NCBI GenBank assembly: GCA_002403445.1
Contig: DHHU01000067.1
Coordinates: 60,618 to 77,552 of the forward strand
DNA length: 16,935 bases
Origin: Salinisphaeraceae bacterium UBA4764
GTDB lineage: Bacteria; Pseudomonadota; Gammaproteobacteria; Nevskiales; Salinisphaeraceae
Reading direction: 5' to 3'
The notes beneath the pieces were generated by a model. The model saw only the letters and a program-made list of their open reading frames with translations. It made no database searches and was not told the origin of the DNA. The position numbers were made by a program, and so were the translations under genes. This document shows, piece by piece, positions 1 through 6,562 of this stretch. Each line of letters starts with the position of its first letter. The stretch's first letter is position 1.

Positions 1-1
1 T

Positions 2-637
2 CATTACATGAGCGCCAAAGATATGGCGCAATTGCTGGCTGATATCACGCAAAAGTTTCCGAAACTCTACAAGCGCTATTTTTCCATCAAACACTTCACT
101 TGGAACGGCATCAAACAGTACAACCGTTGCAAGCTGCTGTGGAGCGACCCTCGGGTGGACGGGGGTAAGACCGGCCATACCAAGGCCGCCGGCTACAACC
201 TCGTGGCGTCAGGTCACAGCCACGGGATGCGACTTGTTGCGGCTGTAACGGGCACCGGGTCGGACTCCGCCCGAAACCGTGAAGCCGACGCGCTATTGAA
301 TTATGGCTTCCGGTATTTCCGGAATGGGACGTTCGTGAAGGCCGGTCAGCCCGTGACCCACGTCCAAGTCTGGAAGGGCGATGCCGATAACGTCCCCGTG
401 GTGACACATACAAATGTCGTCGCGGCCTATCCTCGCGGCAAGCGTAAGCAGGTCCAGGTATCGGCCCAGTTGCCCAATTCCTTGGTAGCGCCAATCGCCA
501 AGGGCAAAAAAATGGGGACATTGACGGTTAAATACGGCAACCATGTGTTGAAACGGGCCCCGCTCTATGCTGGCAAGAAAATCGGCCAGGGCAGCCTGTT
601 CTCTCGCCTGGTTGATGACGTCTGGATGATGTTCTAG
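2..637 (+). CDS. dacA: D-alanyl-D-alanine carboxypeptidase (PBP5/6 family), 3' part only
   Basis: This is the C-terminal portion of a low-molecular-mass penicillin-binding protein that removes the terminal D-Ala from peptidoglycan pentapeptides in the periplasm. The open frame runs off the left edge, so the signal peptide and the SxxK and SxN motifs lie outside the window. The third active-site motif is present as KTGHT in a GGKTGHT context, about residue 54 counted from the ATG at 8. It is followed by the AGYNLVASG segment typical of PBP5-type enzymes, then the C-terminal beta domain. The protein ends in a short hydrophobic tail (DDVWMMF) resembling the amphipathic membrane anchor of DacA and DacC. 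The ATG at 8 is internal, because the frame and family similarity continue through the preceding codons. It is the first visible gene of the plus-strand run, and dat starts 12 bases after its stop. Family confidence is high; dacA versus dacC cannot be settled. Confidence 0.9.
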   Translation, partial: HYMSAKDMAQLLADITQKFPKLYKRYFSIKHFTWNGIKQYNRCKLLWSDPRVDGGKTGHTKAAGYNLVASGHSHGMRLVAAVTGTGSDSARNREADALLNYGFRYFRNGTFVKAGQPVTHVQVWKGDADNVPVVTHTNVVAAYPRGKRKQVQVSAQLPNSLVAPIAKGKKMGTLTVKYGNHVLKRAPLYAGKKIGQGSLFSRLVDDVWMMF

Positions 638-648
638 GGCGCCCGGTC

Positions 649-1497
649 ATGGATACGGCCCTGGTCAACGGCGAATATGTGCCGAAATCGACGGCATCGG
701 TGTCGATATTCGACCGCGGATTTCTGTTTGCCGATAGTGTCTACGAGGTTGTGCCGGTGTATGCCGGACGGGCATTCAAGCTTGCCGCACACATCCAGCG
801 TCTTGAAGCCAGTCTGGACGCCATCGGCATTCCCAATCCGCACGACCGAGACGAATGGCAGCGCTTGATCAGGGCCTTGATCGAGGTCAACGGCGGTGGT
901 GATGTCAGTGTTTATCTACAGGTCACGCGCGGCGCGCCCGCTCGGCGAGAACATCGCCTGCCGACCGGCGTACAACCGAACGTTGTGGCGTTTTGTCAGA
1001 GCCGAAACGCGCCATCGGCAGCCGCACTTACGCGCGGCGTGTCGGCGATAACGCAGCGCGATACACGCTGGCCGTTGTGTCACATCAAGTCGACATCGTT
1101 GCTGGCCAACGTGCTGGCCACCGCCGAGGCGCACCAAAACGACGCCTCTGAGACTTTGTTTATCGATACCGCAGGCGGCGTGGTGGAAGGCGCCTCCTCT
1201 AACGTGTTCGCGGTCGTGGAGGGTCGGGTGCTGACGCCGGTGCTGCGGGAAACCATCCTGCCGGGCATTACCCGGACCGTGGTTTTGACTATTCTCAGGC
1301 AGTTGGGCATCGCCCATGCCCAGGTTGATCATCTGCCGCTGCTTGCGTTACGTAAGGCTCAAGAAGTCTGGATATGTTCGTCAACCCGTGAAGTCCTGCC
1401 GGTCACCCAGCTCGACGGCGCCTTCGTTGGCGATGGAGCACCGGGTGCGATCTGGGCCAGAGTCCACCAAGAACTGCAAAGCAACGACCATGAATGA
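649..1497 (+). CDS. dat: D-amino acid aminotransferase (class IV PLP-dependent)
   Basis: A 282-residue fold-type IV PLP aminotransferase, the usual length for the family. It should interconvert D-alanine and D-glutamate through their 2-oxo acids and so supply cell-wall D-amino acids in the cytoplasm. Visible features are the N-terminal FDRGFLFADSVYEV block (21-34), the RGAPARREH stretch whose Arg100 and His102 match the Arg-x-His substrate-carboxylate clamp of bacterial D-amino acid transaminases, the PLP lysine at Lys147 in HIKSTSLLAN, and the cofactor-binding VEGASSNVF block (179-187, Glu180). The clamp favours D-amino acid transaminase over branched-chain aminotransferase or aminodeoxychorismate lyase, the other class IV options. 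It lies directly downstream of the carboxypeptidase, a conserved pairing in gammaproteobacteria, and its stop overlaps the ybeD start by 8 bases. Confidence 0.85.
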   Translation: MDTALVNGEYVPKSTASVSIFDRGFLFADSVYEVVPVYAGRAFKLAAHIQRLEASLDAIGIPNPHDRDEWQRLIRALIEVNGGGDVSVYLQVTRGAPARREHRLPTGVQPNVVAFCQSRNAPSAAALTRGVSAITQRDTRWPLCHIKSTSLLANVLATAEAHQNDASETLFIDTAGGVVEGASSNVFAVVEGRVLTPVLRETILPGITRTVVLTILRQLGIAHAQVDHLPLLALRKAQEVWICSSTREVLPVTQLDGAFVGDGAPGAIWARVHQELQSNDHE

Positions 1498-1759
1498 CAC
1501 TGGCGAAACGCTGCTGGAATTTCCCTGTCGATTTTCGGTCAAGGCTTTCGGACGCAGCGAGGCCGAATTCAAGGAGACGGTGTACGAGTTGATCAAACAA
1601 CATGCTCCAGGCCTGCGCCGGGCCGATTTGAAAATGCGCGACAGCCGACGCGGCCGATATGTCTCGGTTACGGCCACCATCAATGCCGAAAGCAAAGCCC
1701 AGCTCGACGCCATCTATCGGGATCTAAGTGCCAGTCCGTCGGTCATCATGTCCCTGTGA
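1490..1759 (+). CDS. ybeD: DUF493 family protein YbeD
   Basis: An 89-residue protein of the DUF493/YbeD family, small ferredoxin-like alpha/beta proteins usually encoded just upstream of lipB. The exact function is unsettled; an ACT-like regulatory role linked to lipoate metabolism has been suggested from its fold and gene position. The open frame extends upstream to 1316, but that part lies inside dat. The ATG at 1490 gives the standard family length and begins with the expected core (LLEFPCRFSVKAFG). The start overlaps the dat stop in an ATGAATGA arrangement, and the TGA stop overlaps the GTG start of lipB by four bases (GTGA). Both junctions suggest translational coupling. Confidence 0.88.
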   Translation: MNDTGETLLEFPCRFSVKAFGRSEAEFKETVYELIKQHAPGLRRADLKMRDSRRGRYVSVTATINAESKAQLDAIYRDLSASPSVIMSL

Positions 1760-2394
1760 GCCAGGCCTTGTCCATCGAGATCGACCGTGACGATTGGACA
1801 CCGCAAGCCTATCGTCCCGTCTGGTTGGCCATGCGCGAGTATTGCGCGACGCGCACGCCCCAGAGCCCCGACAAACTTTGGCTACTGTCGCATGAGCCGG
1901 TATTTACCCAGGGCCGGAACGGCCGTGCCGAGCACGTTATTGACCCTGGCAACATCGAGGTGATTCCGATCGATCGGGGCGGTCAGGTTACGTACCACGG
2001 GCCCGGCCAGATCATGGCCTATGTGTTGTTTGATCTAAAGCGCGGCGGTTTTGGTATCCGGCGGCTGGTGAGCGCGCTCGAAGACAGTATCATCGAGACA
2101 TTGGCGACATTCGGGGTGGATGCGTGGTCGAATCGATCGGCACCCGGGGTGTATACGTCGCGTGGCAAGATTGCGGCGGTAGGATTGCGCGTTTCACGCG
2201 GCTGTAGTTTCCATGGCCTCGCGCTGAACGTGGATATGAATCTGGAACCGTTCGGGCGTATCGCCCCGTGCGGCTATACTGACATGCCCATCACGCAGTT
2301 GGCCGATTTCGGTGTTCGCCCCGGACTTGATGTGGTTGCGGATCGGCTCATCGAGGCGCTGACGTCCCGGCTTTCGGTGCCGGTGACGGGTTGA
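1756..2394 (+). CDS. lipB: Octanoyl-[acyl-carrier-protein]:protein N-octanoyltransferase
   Basis: LipB transfers octanoyl groups from acyl carrier protein to lipoyl domains of 2-oxoacid dehydrogenases and the glycine cleavage H protein, the first step of de novo lipoate synthesis in the cytoplasm. At 212 residues it is the usual size. It carries the RGGQVTYHGPGQ signature (74-85), the catalytic lysine in GKIAAVGLRV (Lys138), the CSFHGLALNVDM block (150-161) and the catalytic cysteine in IAPCGY (Cys172). The GTG at 1756 is the start because it overlaps the ybeD stop and gives a family-like N terminus; no strong ribosome binding site is seen, consistent with coupling. LipA, which normally follows and completes lipoyl formation, is absent here: mlaF comes next. 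Confidence 0.95.
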   Translation: MSQALSIEIDRDDWTPQAYRPVWLAMREYCATRTPQSPDKLWLLSHEPVFTQGRNGRAEHVIDPGNIEVIPIDRGGQVTYHGPGQIMAYVLFDLKRGGFGIRRLVSALEDSIIETLATFGVDAWSNRSAPGVYTSRGKIAAVGLRVSRGCSFHGLALNVDMNLEPFGRIAPCGYTDMPITQLADFGVRPGLDVVADRLIEALTSRLSVPVTG

Positions 2395-2431
2395 TGTTGT
2401 AACCAGGCGATTGAGCCCGGATAATCCCGTG

Positions 2432-3262
2432 ATGACCCAACGAGCCGACATCCATGACTCGCATTCGCCTCTGGTTGAAGTCCGTGATCTGAATTTCTCC
2501 ATCGCCGGACGGCCGATTTATCGGGGGGTTAATCTCGATATCGAGCGGGGAAAAGTCACAGCAATAATGGGGCCGAGTGGTTCCGGCAAGACCACATTGT
2601 TGCGGCTGATCGGGGGGCAATGGCGCGCCAGCCAAGGGCAAGTGCTATTTGACGGCGAAGATGTCGCGCGACAATCCCAACGACGATTGTTCGATATACG
2701 CAAGCGTATGGGTATGTTGTTCCAGTCCGGTGCCTTGCTATCCGATCTCTCGGTTTTCGACAACGTGGCTTTTCCGCTGCGTGAACACACCGATTTACCC
2801 GGCGAACTAGTGCGCGATATCGTGCTGATGAAACTCCAAGCCGTGGGGCTGCGTAACGCCAGAGATCTTTACCCAGCCGAATTGTCTGGTGGCATGGCGC
2901 GACGCGTGGCGCTGGCCCGCTCGATCGCCCTGGACCCGGACATGGTGATGTACGACGAGCCATTTTCTGGCCAAGACCCGATCTCGATGGGCGTGCTCTT
3001 GAGACTGATCCGGCAGTTGAACGATGCACTGGGGCTGACATCCATTGTGGTTTCTCACGACGTCAACGAGACGCTTGGAATCGCTGACTATGTTTATGTG
3101 ATCGCCGACAGCGAGATTGTTGACCACGGTACCCCGGATGAGCTGCGCCAGTCGGATTCCGAATGGGTGGATCAATTTCTGCACGCCCGTGCTGACGGCC
3201 CGGTGCCGTTTCACTACCCGGGCCAGTCGTACCGCGACGATCTGCTGACGAGTGCGCGATGA
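2432..3262 (+). CDS. mlaF: Mla phospholipid transport ATP-binding protein MlaF
   Basis: The cytoplasmic ATPase of the MlaFEDB inner-membrane complex, which moves phospholipids between the inner membrane and the periplasmic carrier MlaC to maintain outer-membrane lipid asymmetry. From the ATG at 2432 it has 276 residues, close to E. coli MlaF. Motifs are Walker A GPSGSGKT (47-54), signature LSGGMARR (151-158), Walker B MVMYDE (171-176) and switch histidine in VSHD (His209). The GQDPISMG block after Walker B and the C-terminal DQFLHARADGPVPFHYPG tail (248-265) are MlaF hallmarks; the tail reaches the partner subunit in known structures. An in-frame TTG at 2411 and GTG at 2429 are possible alternative starts. 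The stop overlaps mlaE by ATGA. Confidence 0.95.
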   Translation: MTQRADIHDSHSPLVEVRDLNFSIAGRPIYRGVNLDIERGKVTAIMGPSGSGKTTLLRLIGGQWRASQGQVLFDGEDVARQSQRRLFDIRKRMGMLFQSGALLSDLSVFDNVAFPLREHTDLPGELVRDIVLMKLQAVGLRNARDLYPAELSGGMARRVALARSIALDPDMVMYDEPFSGQDPISMGVLLRLIRQLNDALGLTSIVVSHDVNETLGIADYVYVIADSEIVDHGTPDELRQSDSEWVDQFLHARADGPVPFHYPGQSYRDDLLTSAR

Positions 3263-4044
3263 AATCGGGCCTGGCCCAACTTGGCTATACCGCGCTCGAC
3301 TGGCTCGCCGAGCTGGGCCGGAGCGTGTTGTTTCTGTTGCGGATCATTGCGGCATTGCCAATGCTGGGTCGCAAGCCTCGGCTGTTGGTGGAGCAGGTTT
3401 ATTCGGTCGGTGTGTTGTCGCTGGTCATTGTTGTGGTCTCGGGCCTTTTCGTGGGGATGGTGCTGGCGCTGTCCGGTTATCGGGCACTGGTTCAGTTCGG
3501 CGCCTCGAACGCACTGGGCACTTCCGTAGCACTGGTGGTCATACGCGAACTGGGGCCAGTTGTGACAGGCCTATTGTTTGCCGGTCGCGCCGGCAGCGCA
3601 GTGGCCGCCGAGATCGGCCTGATGAAAGCCACCGACCAGCTTTCCGGCATGGAAATGATGGCCGTCGATCCCCTGCGGCGCGTGGTTGCGCCAAGATTCG
3701 TAGCCGGCATCATCGCCCTGCCACTGTTGACTGCGATCTTTTCGGTTATGGCGATCGGGGCTGGTGGGGGATATTTTGTGGGCGTCACGCTGTTGGGTGT
3801 CGACGCCAGCGCCTATTGGCACGGTATCCAGTCGAGTGTGGGTATCGGCGACATCATCGACATGTTCATCAAGGCTGGCACGTTTGGCGCAATCGTGACC
3901 TGGGTTGCGGTGTTCGAAGGCTACTATGCCGCGCCCACGTCCGAAGGTGTCTCACGTGCGACCACGAATACTGTGGTCATCGCCTCGCTCGCCATTTTGG
4001 GCGCTAACCTTATTCTCACCGCCATGCTGTTTTCCGGCGGCTGA
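3259..4044 (+). CDS. mlaE: Mla lipid transport permease MlaE
   Basis: The transmembrane subunit of the Mla complex, 261 residues, with the MlaE/YrbE family architecture: an N-terminal interface helix, then about five hydrophobic segments (roughly 48-70, 95-112, 148-178, 195-220 and 238-260). The conserved cytoplasmic coupling region is clear: VIRELGPVVTGLLFAGRAGS (94-113) followed by the AAEIGLMKATDQ and EMMAVDPLRR blocks (117-141). It forms the lipid pathway together with the MlaD hexamer on top and MlaF beneath. Its ATG overlaps the mlaF stop by four bases. A long second frame across the same region is a compositional shadow. Confidence 0.95.
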   Translation: MKSGLAQLGYTALDWLAELGRSVLFLLRIIAALPMLGRKPRLLVEQVYSVGVLSLVIVVVSGLFVGMVLALSGYRALVQFGASNALGTSVALVVIRELGPVVTGLLFAGRAGSAVAAEIGLMKATDQLSGMEMMAVDPLRRVVAPRFVAGIIALPLLTAIFSVMAIGAGGGYFVGVTLLGVDASAYWHGIQSSVGIGDIIDMFIKAGTFGAIVTWVAVFEGYYAAPTSEGVSRATTNTVVIASLAILGANLILTAMLFSGG

Positions 4045-4072
4045 TCGATGATTATTTTTACGGAGTTCTGAC

Positions 4073-4564
4073 ATGCAATCCCGAGCCATGGAGATTCTGG
4101 TCGGTGTGTTCATCTGCCTCGGCGTGGCAGCAATATTCATATTGACCATGCGGGTGAGCAACTTTAGTGCTTCGACAGGTGCGGGTTACACTCTCACCGC
4201 ATCCTTCAATGACATCGGCGGTTTGAAAAAAGGCGCGCCGGTGAAGATGGGCGGTGTCCAAATCGGCCAAGTCACCGCTATCAATCTTAACCAGAAAACC
4301 TTTCAGGCTGTGGTTAAGGTCCACATCGACAAGGGCTATCAGATTCCCAAAGGATCAACTGCGTCGATTCTCACCTCCGGCCTTTTGGGCAGCAAGTATC
4401 TGGGTGTCAGCCCCGGTGGCTCGCTGAAGAATATGAAAAATGGCGATAGTTTCGCGGACACGCAGAGCGCGTTGGTGTTGGAACATCTGATTGGCCAGTT
4501 CATGACGAAGATGGGCAGCGGAAGTGGTGGCTCACAGGGCTCAAACAGTCATTCATCGAACTAA
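4073..4564 (+). CDS. mlaD: Mla system MCE-domain lipid-binding protein MlaD
   Basis: A 163-residue inner-membrane-anchored MCE protein. Known MlaD forms a hexameric ring in the periplasm whose central pore passes phospholipids between MlaE and MlaC. One N-terminal transmembrane helix (about 7-27) precedes a single MCE domain (about 38-115), including the LKKGAPVKMGGVQIGQV strand pair and the LTSGLLGSKYLGVSPGG pore-loop region. The C terminus is a short flexible Ser/Gly/Asn-rich tail (148-163). GGAG at 4062-4065, seven bases before the ATG, supports the start. A perfect hairpin begins immediately after its stop. Confidence 0.95.
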   Translation: MQSRAMEILVGVFICLGVAAIFILTMRVSNFSASTGAGYTLTASFNDIGGLKKGAPVKMGGVQIGQVTAINLNQKTFQAVVKVHIDKGYQIPKGSTASILTSGLLGSKYLGVSPGGSLKNMKNGDSFADTQSALVLEHLIGQFMTKMGSGSGGSQGSNSHSSN

Positions 4565-4579
4565 TATGCCCGAGGCATA
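4565..4579 (+). promoter_or_regulatory. Intercistronic hairpin between mlaD and mlaC
   Basis: TATGCC-CGA-GGCATA forms a perfect 6-bp stem with a 3-base loop that starts on the base after the mlaD stop. There is no T-tract behind it, so full termination is unlikely. A role in 3' end protection, or in setting different expression of the membrane-complex genes and the carrier mlaC, is inferred from position only. Confidence 0.5.
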
Positions 4580-4611
4580 GTCCAACTACAGACCAGTAAC
4601 AGGAGTCATCC

Positions 4612-5268
4612 ATGATCCGATCGAGTCAACGATTACCCAAGCGCCTAGCTCAGAGCGCTACTCTGATGTTGGGGGCCGCATTGTTTGTTGCCGTGATCAC
4701 GCCAATGCCGGCATCCGCGTCCTCTCAGTCGCCGGAGCAAGTGGCCAAGCAGACCGTCCAGAAAATTCTTCAGGACATGAAAGGACATCGGCAACAGTTG
4801 CGTAACAATTCGGCCCAGTTACGTGCGTTGATCAACAAGGATTTGATGCCGGTTGTTGATCTGGATTATACCTCGCAACTCACGCTCGGCCGCTACTGGC
4901 GAGAGGCGACCCCGGAACAGCGAAACAAGTTTGAAAAAGCATTCAAGAACATGCTCATTCAGAACTACGGCGACGCGCTTCTCAAGCTCAAGAGTGGCGA
5001 TAACATGCAGTATTTACCTGTTCGAGCGCCGGCTAATGCCAGCAATGTCACCTTTAACGCTATTTATCATTCGCCTAATGGGCATAATGTTCATCTGGCG
5101 CTGAAAATGCACAAGGTGCATGGCCAGTGGGAAATCTACGATGCAAGCGGTGAGAATTTGTCTTTCGTGACCAACTTCAAGGAGCAGTTCACCAACCGCA
5201 TTCAGCAGGTTGGATTGAGTAAGTTCATCCAGCAGATGCAACAGCGTTACGGTACGAGCAGCGGGTGA
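4612..5268 (+). CDS. mlaC: Periplasmic phospholipid carrier MlaC
   Basis: A 218-residue periplasmic protein of the MlaC/Ttg2D family, which shuttles phospholipids between the MlaFEDB complex and the outer-membrane MlaA-porin complex. A Sec signal peptide is visible: a basic start (RSSQRLPKR), a hydrophobic core (about 16-31) and an ASA cleavage site near residue 36. The mature part contains the family blocks VDLDYTSQLTLGRYWREATP and FKNMLIQNYGDAL, and a C-terminal GENLSFVTNFKEQF segment. AGGAG at 4601-4605, six bases before the ATG, is the best ribosome binding site in the operon and fits a carrier needed in excess. The stop overlaps the mlaB start by GTGA. Confidence 0.93.
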   Translation: MIRSSQRLPKRLAQSATLMLGAALFVAVITPMPASASSQSPEQVAKQTVQKILQDMKGHRQQLRNNSAQLRALINKDLMPVVDLDYTSQLTLGRYWREATPEQRNKFEKAFKNMLIQNYGDALLKLKSGDNMQYLPVRAPANASNVTFNAIYHSPNGHNVHLALKMHKVHGQWEIYDASGENLSFVTNFKEQFTNRIQQVGLSKFIQQMQQRYGTSSG

Positions 5269-5609
5269 CTGAGGACAACGAAGCTCGTAGAGTGATGCCG
5301 GGCGCGTCCCTCGACAAACACAATGCTAAAGACGAGTTGGACAAGTCAGCGGACTGGTTCCATGAAAAAAGGCCGCTCACAATTGACCTGGGCGGTGTCG
5401 AGCGCGCCGACAGCGCTGGCGTCGCGCTGTTGCTCGCATGGCAACGGCGTGCCGAGGCGGCCGATGTGACGGTAGGCTTCGTCAATGTACCGAACACAAT
5501 TCGCGCTATCATTGAGGTCAGTGGTCTGGCGCCTCTGCTGGCGCTGAAGGACAATGAGGCCCGTGGCGAGCCAGGTTCGGCTAGCGTTTCGTTGTCAGCC
5601 GCTCGATAA
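5265..5609 (+). CDS. mlaB: Mla complex STAS-domain protein MlaB
   Basis: A 114-residue cytoplasmic STAS-domain protein, the small subunit that binds MlaF and is needed for assembly and activity of the transporter. The STAS core is clear: a TIDLGGVERADSAGVALLL strand-helix (39-57), in which Ser50 occupies the Thr/Ser position of the anti-sigma-antagonist-like motif, and the VGFVNVPNTIRAIIEVSGL block. It is somewhat longer than E. coli MlaB, with a polar N terminus and about 20 extra residues at the C terminus. It starts with GTG overlapping the mlaC stop. Its last 29 bases overlap the 3' end of the convergent phosphoribulokinase gene, so the C-terminal extension may be relatively young sequence. 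Confidence 0.85.
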   Translation: MTEDNEARRVMPGASLDKHNAKDELDKSADWFHEKRPLTIDLGGVERADSAGVALLLAWQRRAEAADVTVGFVNVPNTIRAIIEVSGLAPLLALKDNEARGEPGSASVSLSAAR

Positions 5610-6447
5610 TTGGTCCCACGATAATCTCGATCGCCATGCGCATTTTTGTGCCCGGTACCACAAGGGTGTTTGGGCGTGACATGAACGCGCCGTGGATCAT
5701 GGTCAACAGATAGGGAAAATCGATCGCGAAACTTTGGGGATCGCGGATTCGAATCACGACCATCGATTCATCCGGGCCAGGCACATCCTTGGCGATGAAA
5801 GGGTCGGATGTGTCAACCAGTGGCACGCGCTGGATATTGATGTCACTGCGCGCGAACTGTGGCGTGATGGTTTCGATATAATCCGGCATGCGCCGCAGGA
5901 TGACGTCGGCGCTGCGCTCCGGGGCGTATCCGCGATCGCGGATATCTCGGTGAATTTTTTGTATCCACTCTATATTGATCGTGGGCGTCACGCCCACCAA
6001 TAAGTCGACGTGCGAGGCGATGTCGACAGATGCTGTAACGGCGCCGCCATGCAGGCCTTCGTACATCAACAAATCGGTGTCATCAGGCAAGGCTTCCCAA
6101 GGGGTAAAAGTTCCGGGTGATTGACCGTATTCGGCGGCTTCGTTCTGATCGTGCAGATAGCGCCGCGTCTTACCAGTGCCGTTTGCGCCATATTCGGCGA
6201 AAAGCTCGTCCAGTTTATCCAGCCGGTTGGCACTCGGACTGAAGTGGCTGAATGCTTCACCGTGCCGATCCGCCTCGGCTTCGGCAGCGTGCATGGCGTC
6301 GCGCTCATAGCGGTGGAACCCATCCCCGTCGATAAAGGCCGCGTGCAGATTCTGGCGCCGAATGATGTGCTCGAACGCTATGCGCGCGGTGGAAGTGCCC
6401 GCGCCGGACGAGCCTGTGACCGCGACAATCGGATGACGTTGGGACAT
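5581..6447 (-). CDS. prk: Phosphoribulokinase, class I (bacterial type)
   Basis: A 288-residue class I phosphoribulokinase, which phosphorylates ribulose 5-phosphate to ribulose 1,5-bisphosphate for the Calvin cycle. The P-loop is GSSGAGTST (12-20). Asp42, His45 and Arg49 in the DGDGFHRYERD segment match the catalytic base and substrate-binding residues known from the Rhodobacter sphaeroides enzyme. Later blocks include GTGKTRRYLHD (90-100), MYEGLHGG (128-135, Walker B-like Glu130), NIEWIQKIHRD (158-168) and ILRRMPDY. These blocks look closer to CbbP than to E. coli PrkB, but PrkB is a close relative, so a role outside carbon fixation cannot be excluded. No RuBisCO, cbbR or other Calvin-cycle gene is in the window. 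AGGA shortly before the start supports the ATG at 6447. Confidence 0.88.
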   Translation of the reverse strand: MSQRHPIVAVTGSSGAGTSTARIAFEHIIRRQNLHAAFIDGDGFHRYERDAMHAAEAEADRHGEAFSHFSPSANRLDKLDELFAEYGANGTGKTRRYLHDQNEAAEYGQSPGTFTPWEALPDDTDLLMYEGLHGGAVTASVDIASHVDLLVGVTPTINIEWIQKIHRDIRDRGYAPERSADVILRRMPDYIETITPQFARSDINIQRVPLVDTSDPFIAKDVPGPDESMVVIRIRDPQSFAIDFPYLLTMIHGAFMSRPNTLVVPGTKMRMAIEIIVGPIIERLTTKR

Positions 6448-6562
6448 TATTCCTGCTCGCTAGTATGTCCTATAGACACAAGTCGCATTGCGCTATTGGC
6501 TTCGATATTGCATGGTCATTAGTGGTGCCTGGCGCCGTTCATTTCAATCAGGGAGTCATGTT
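6448..6562. promoter_or_regulatory. Divergent promoter region between prk and ehuB, with a candidate operator
   Basis: The 115 bases between the divergent prk and ehuB starts must carry promoters for both. An interrupted palindrome, TGTCCTATAGACA at 6466-6478 (TGTC arms facing GACA), is a possible repressor or activator site. I could not assign convincing -35/-10 pairs. AGGGAG at 6550-6555, seven bases before the ehuB ATG, is a good ribosome binding site. Confidence 0.4.

Noticed and set aside
1316..1489. An upstream extension of ybeD into dat.
   Set aside because: The extra 58 codons lie in another phase of dat and give a protein much longer than the DUF493 family; ATG 1490 fits.
3252..4007. 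A 251-codon plus-strand frame overlapping mlaE in another phase.
   Set aside because: Extremely Arg/Gly/His-rich shadow of mlaE, which has clear family motifs in the other frame.
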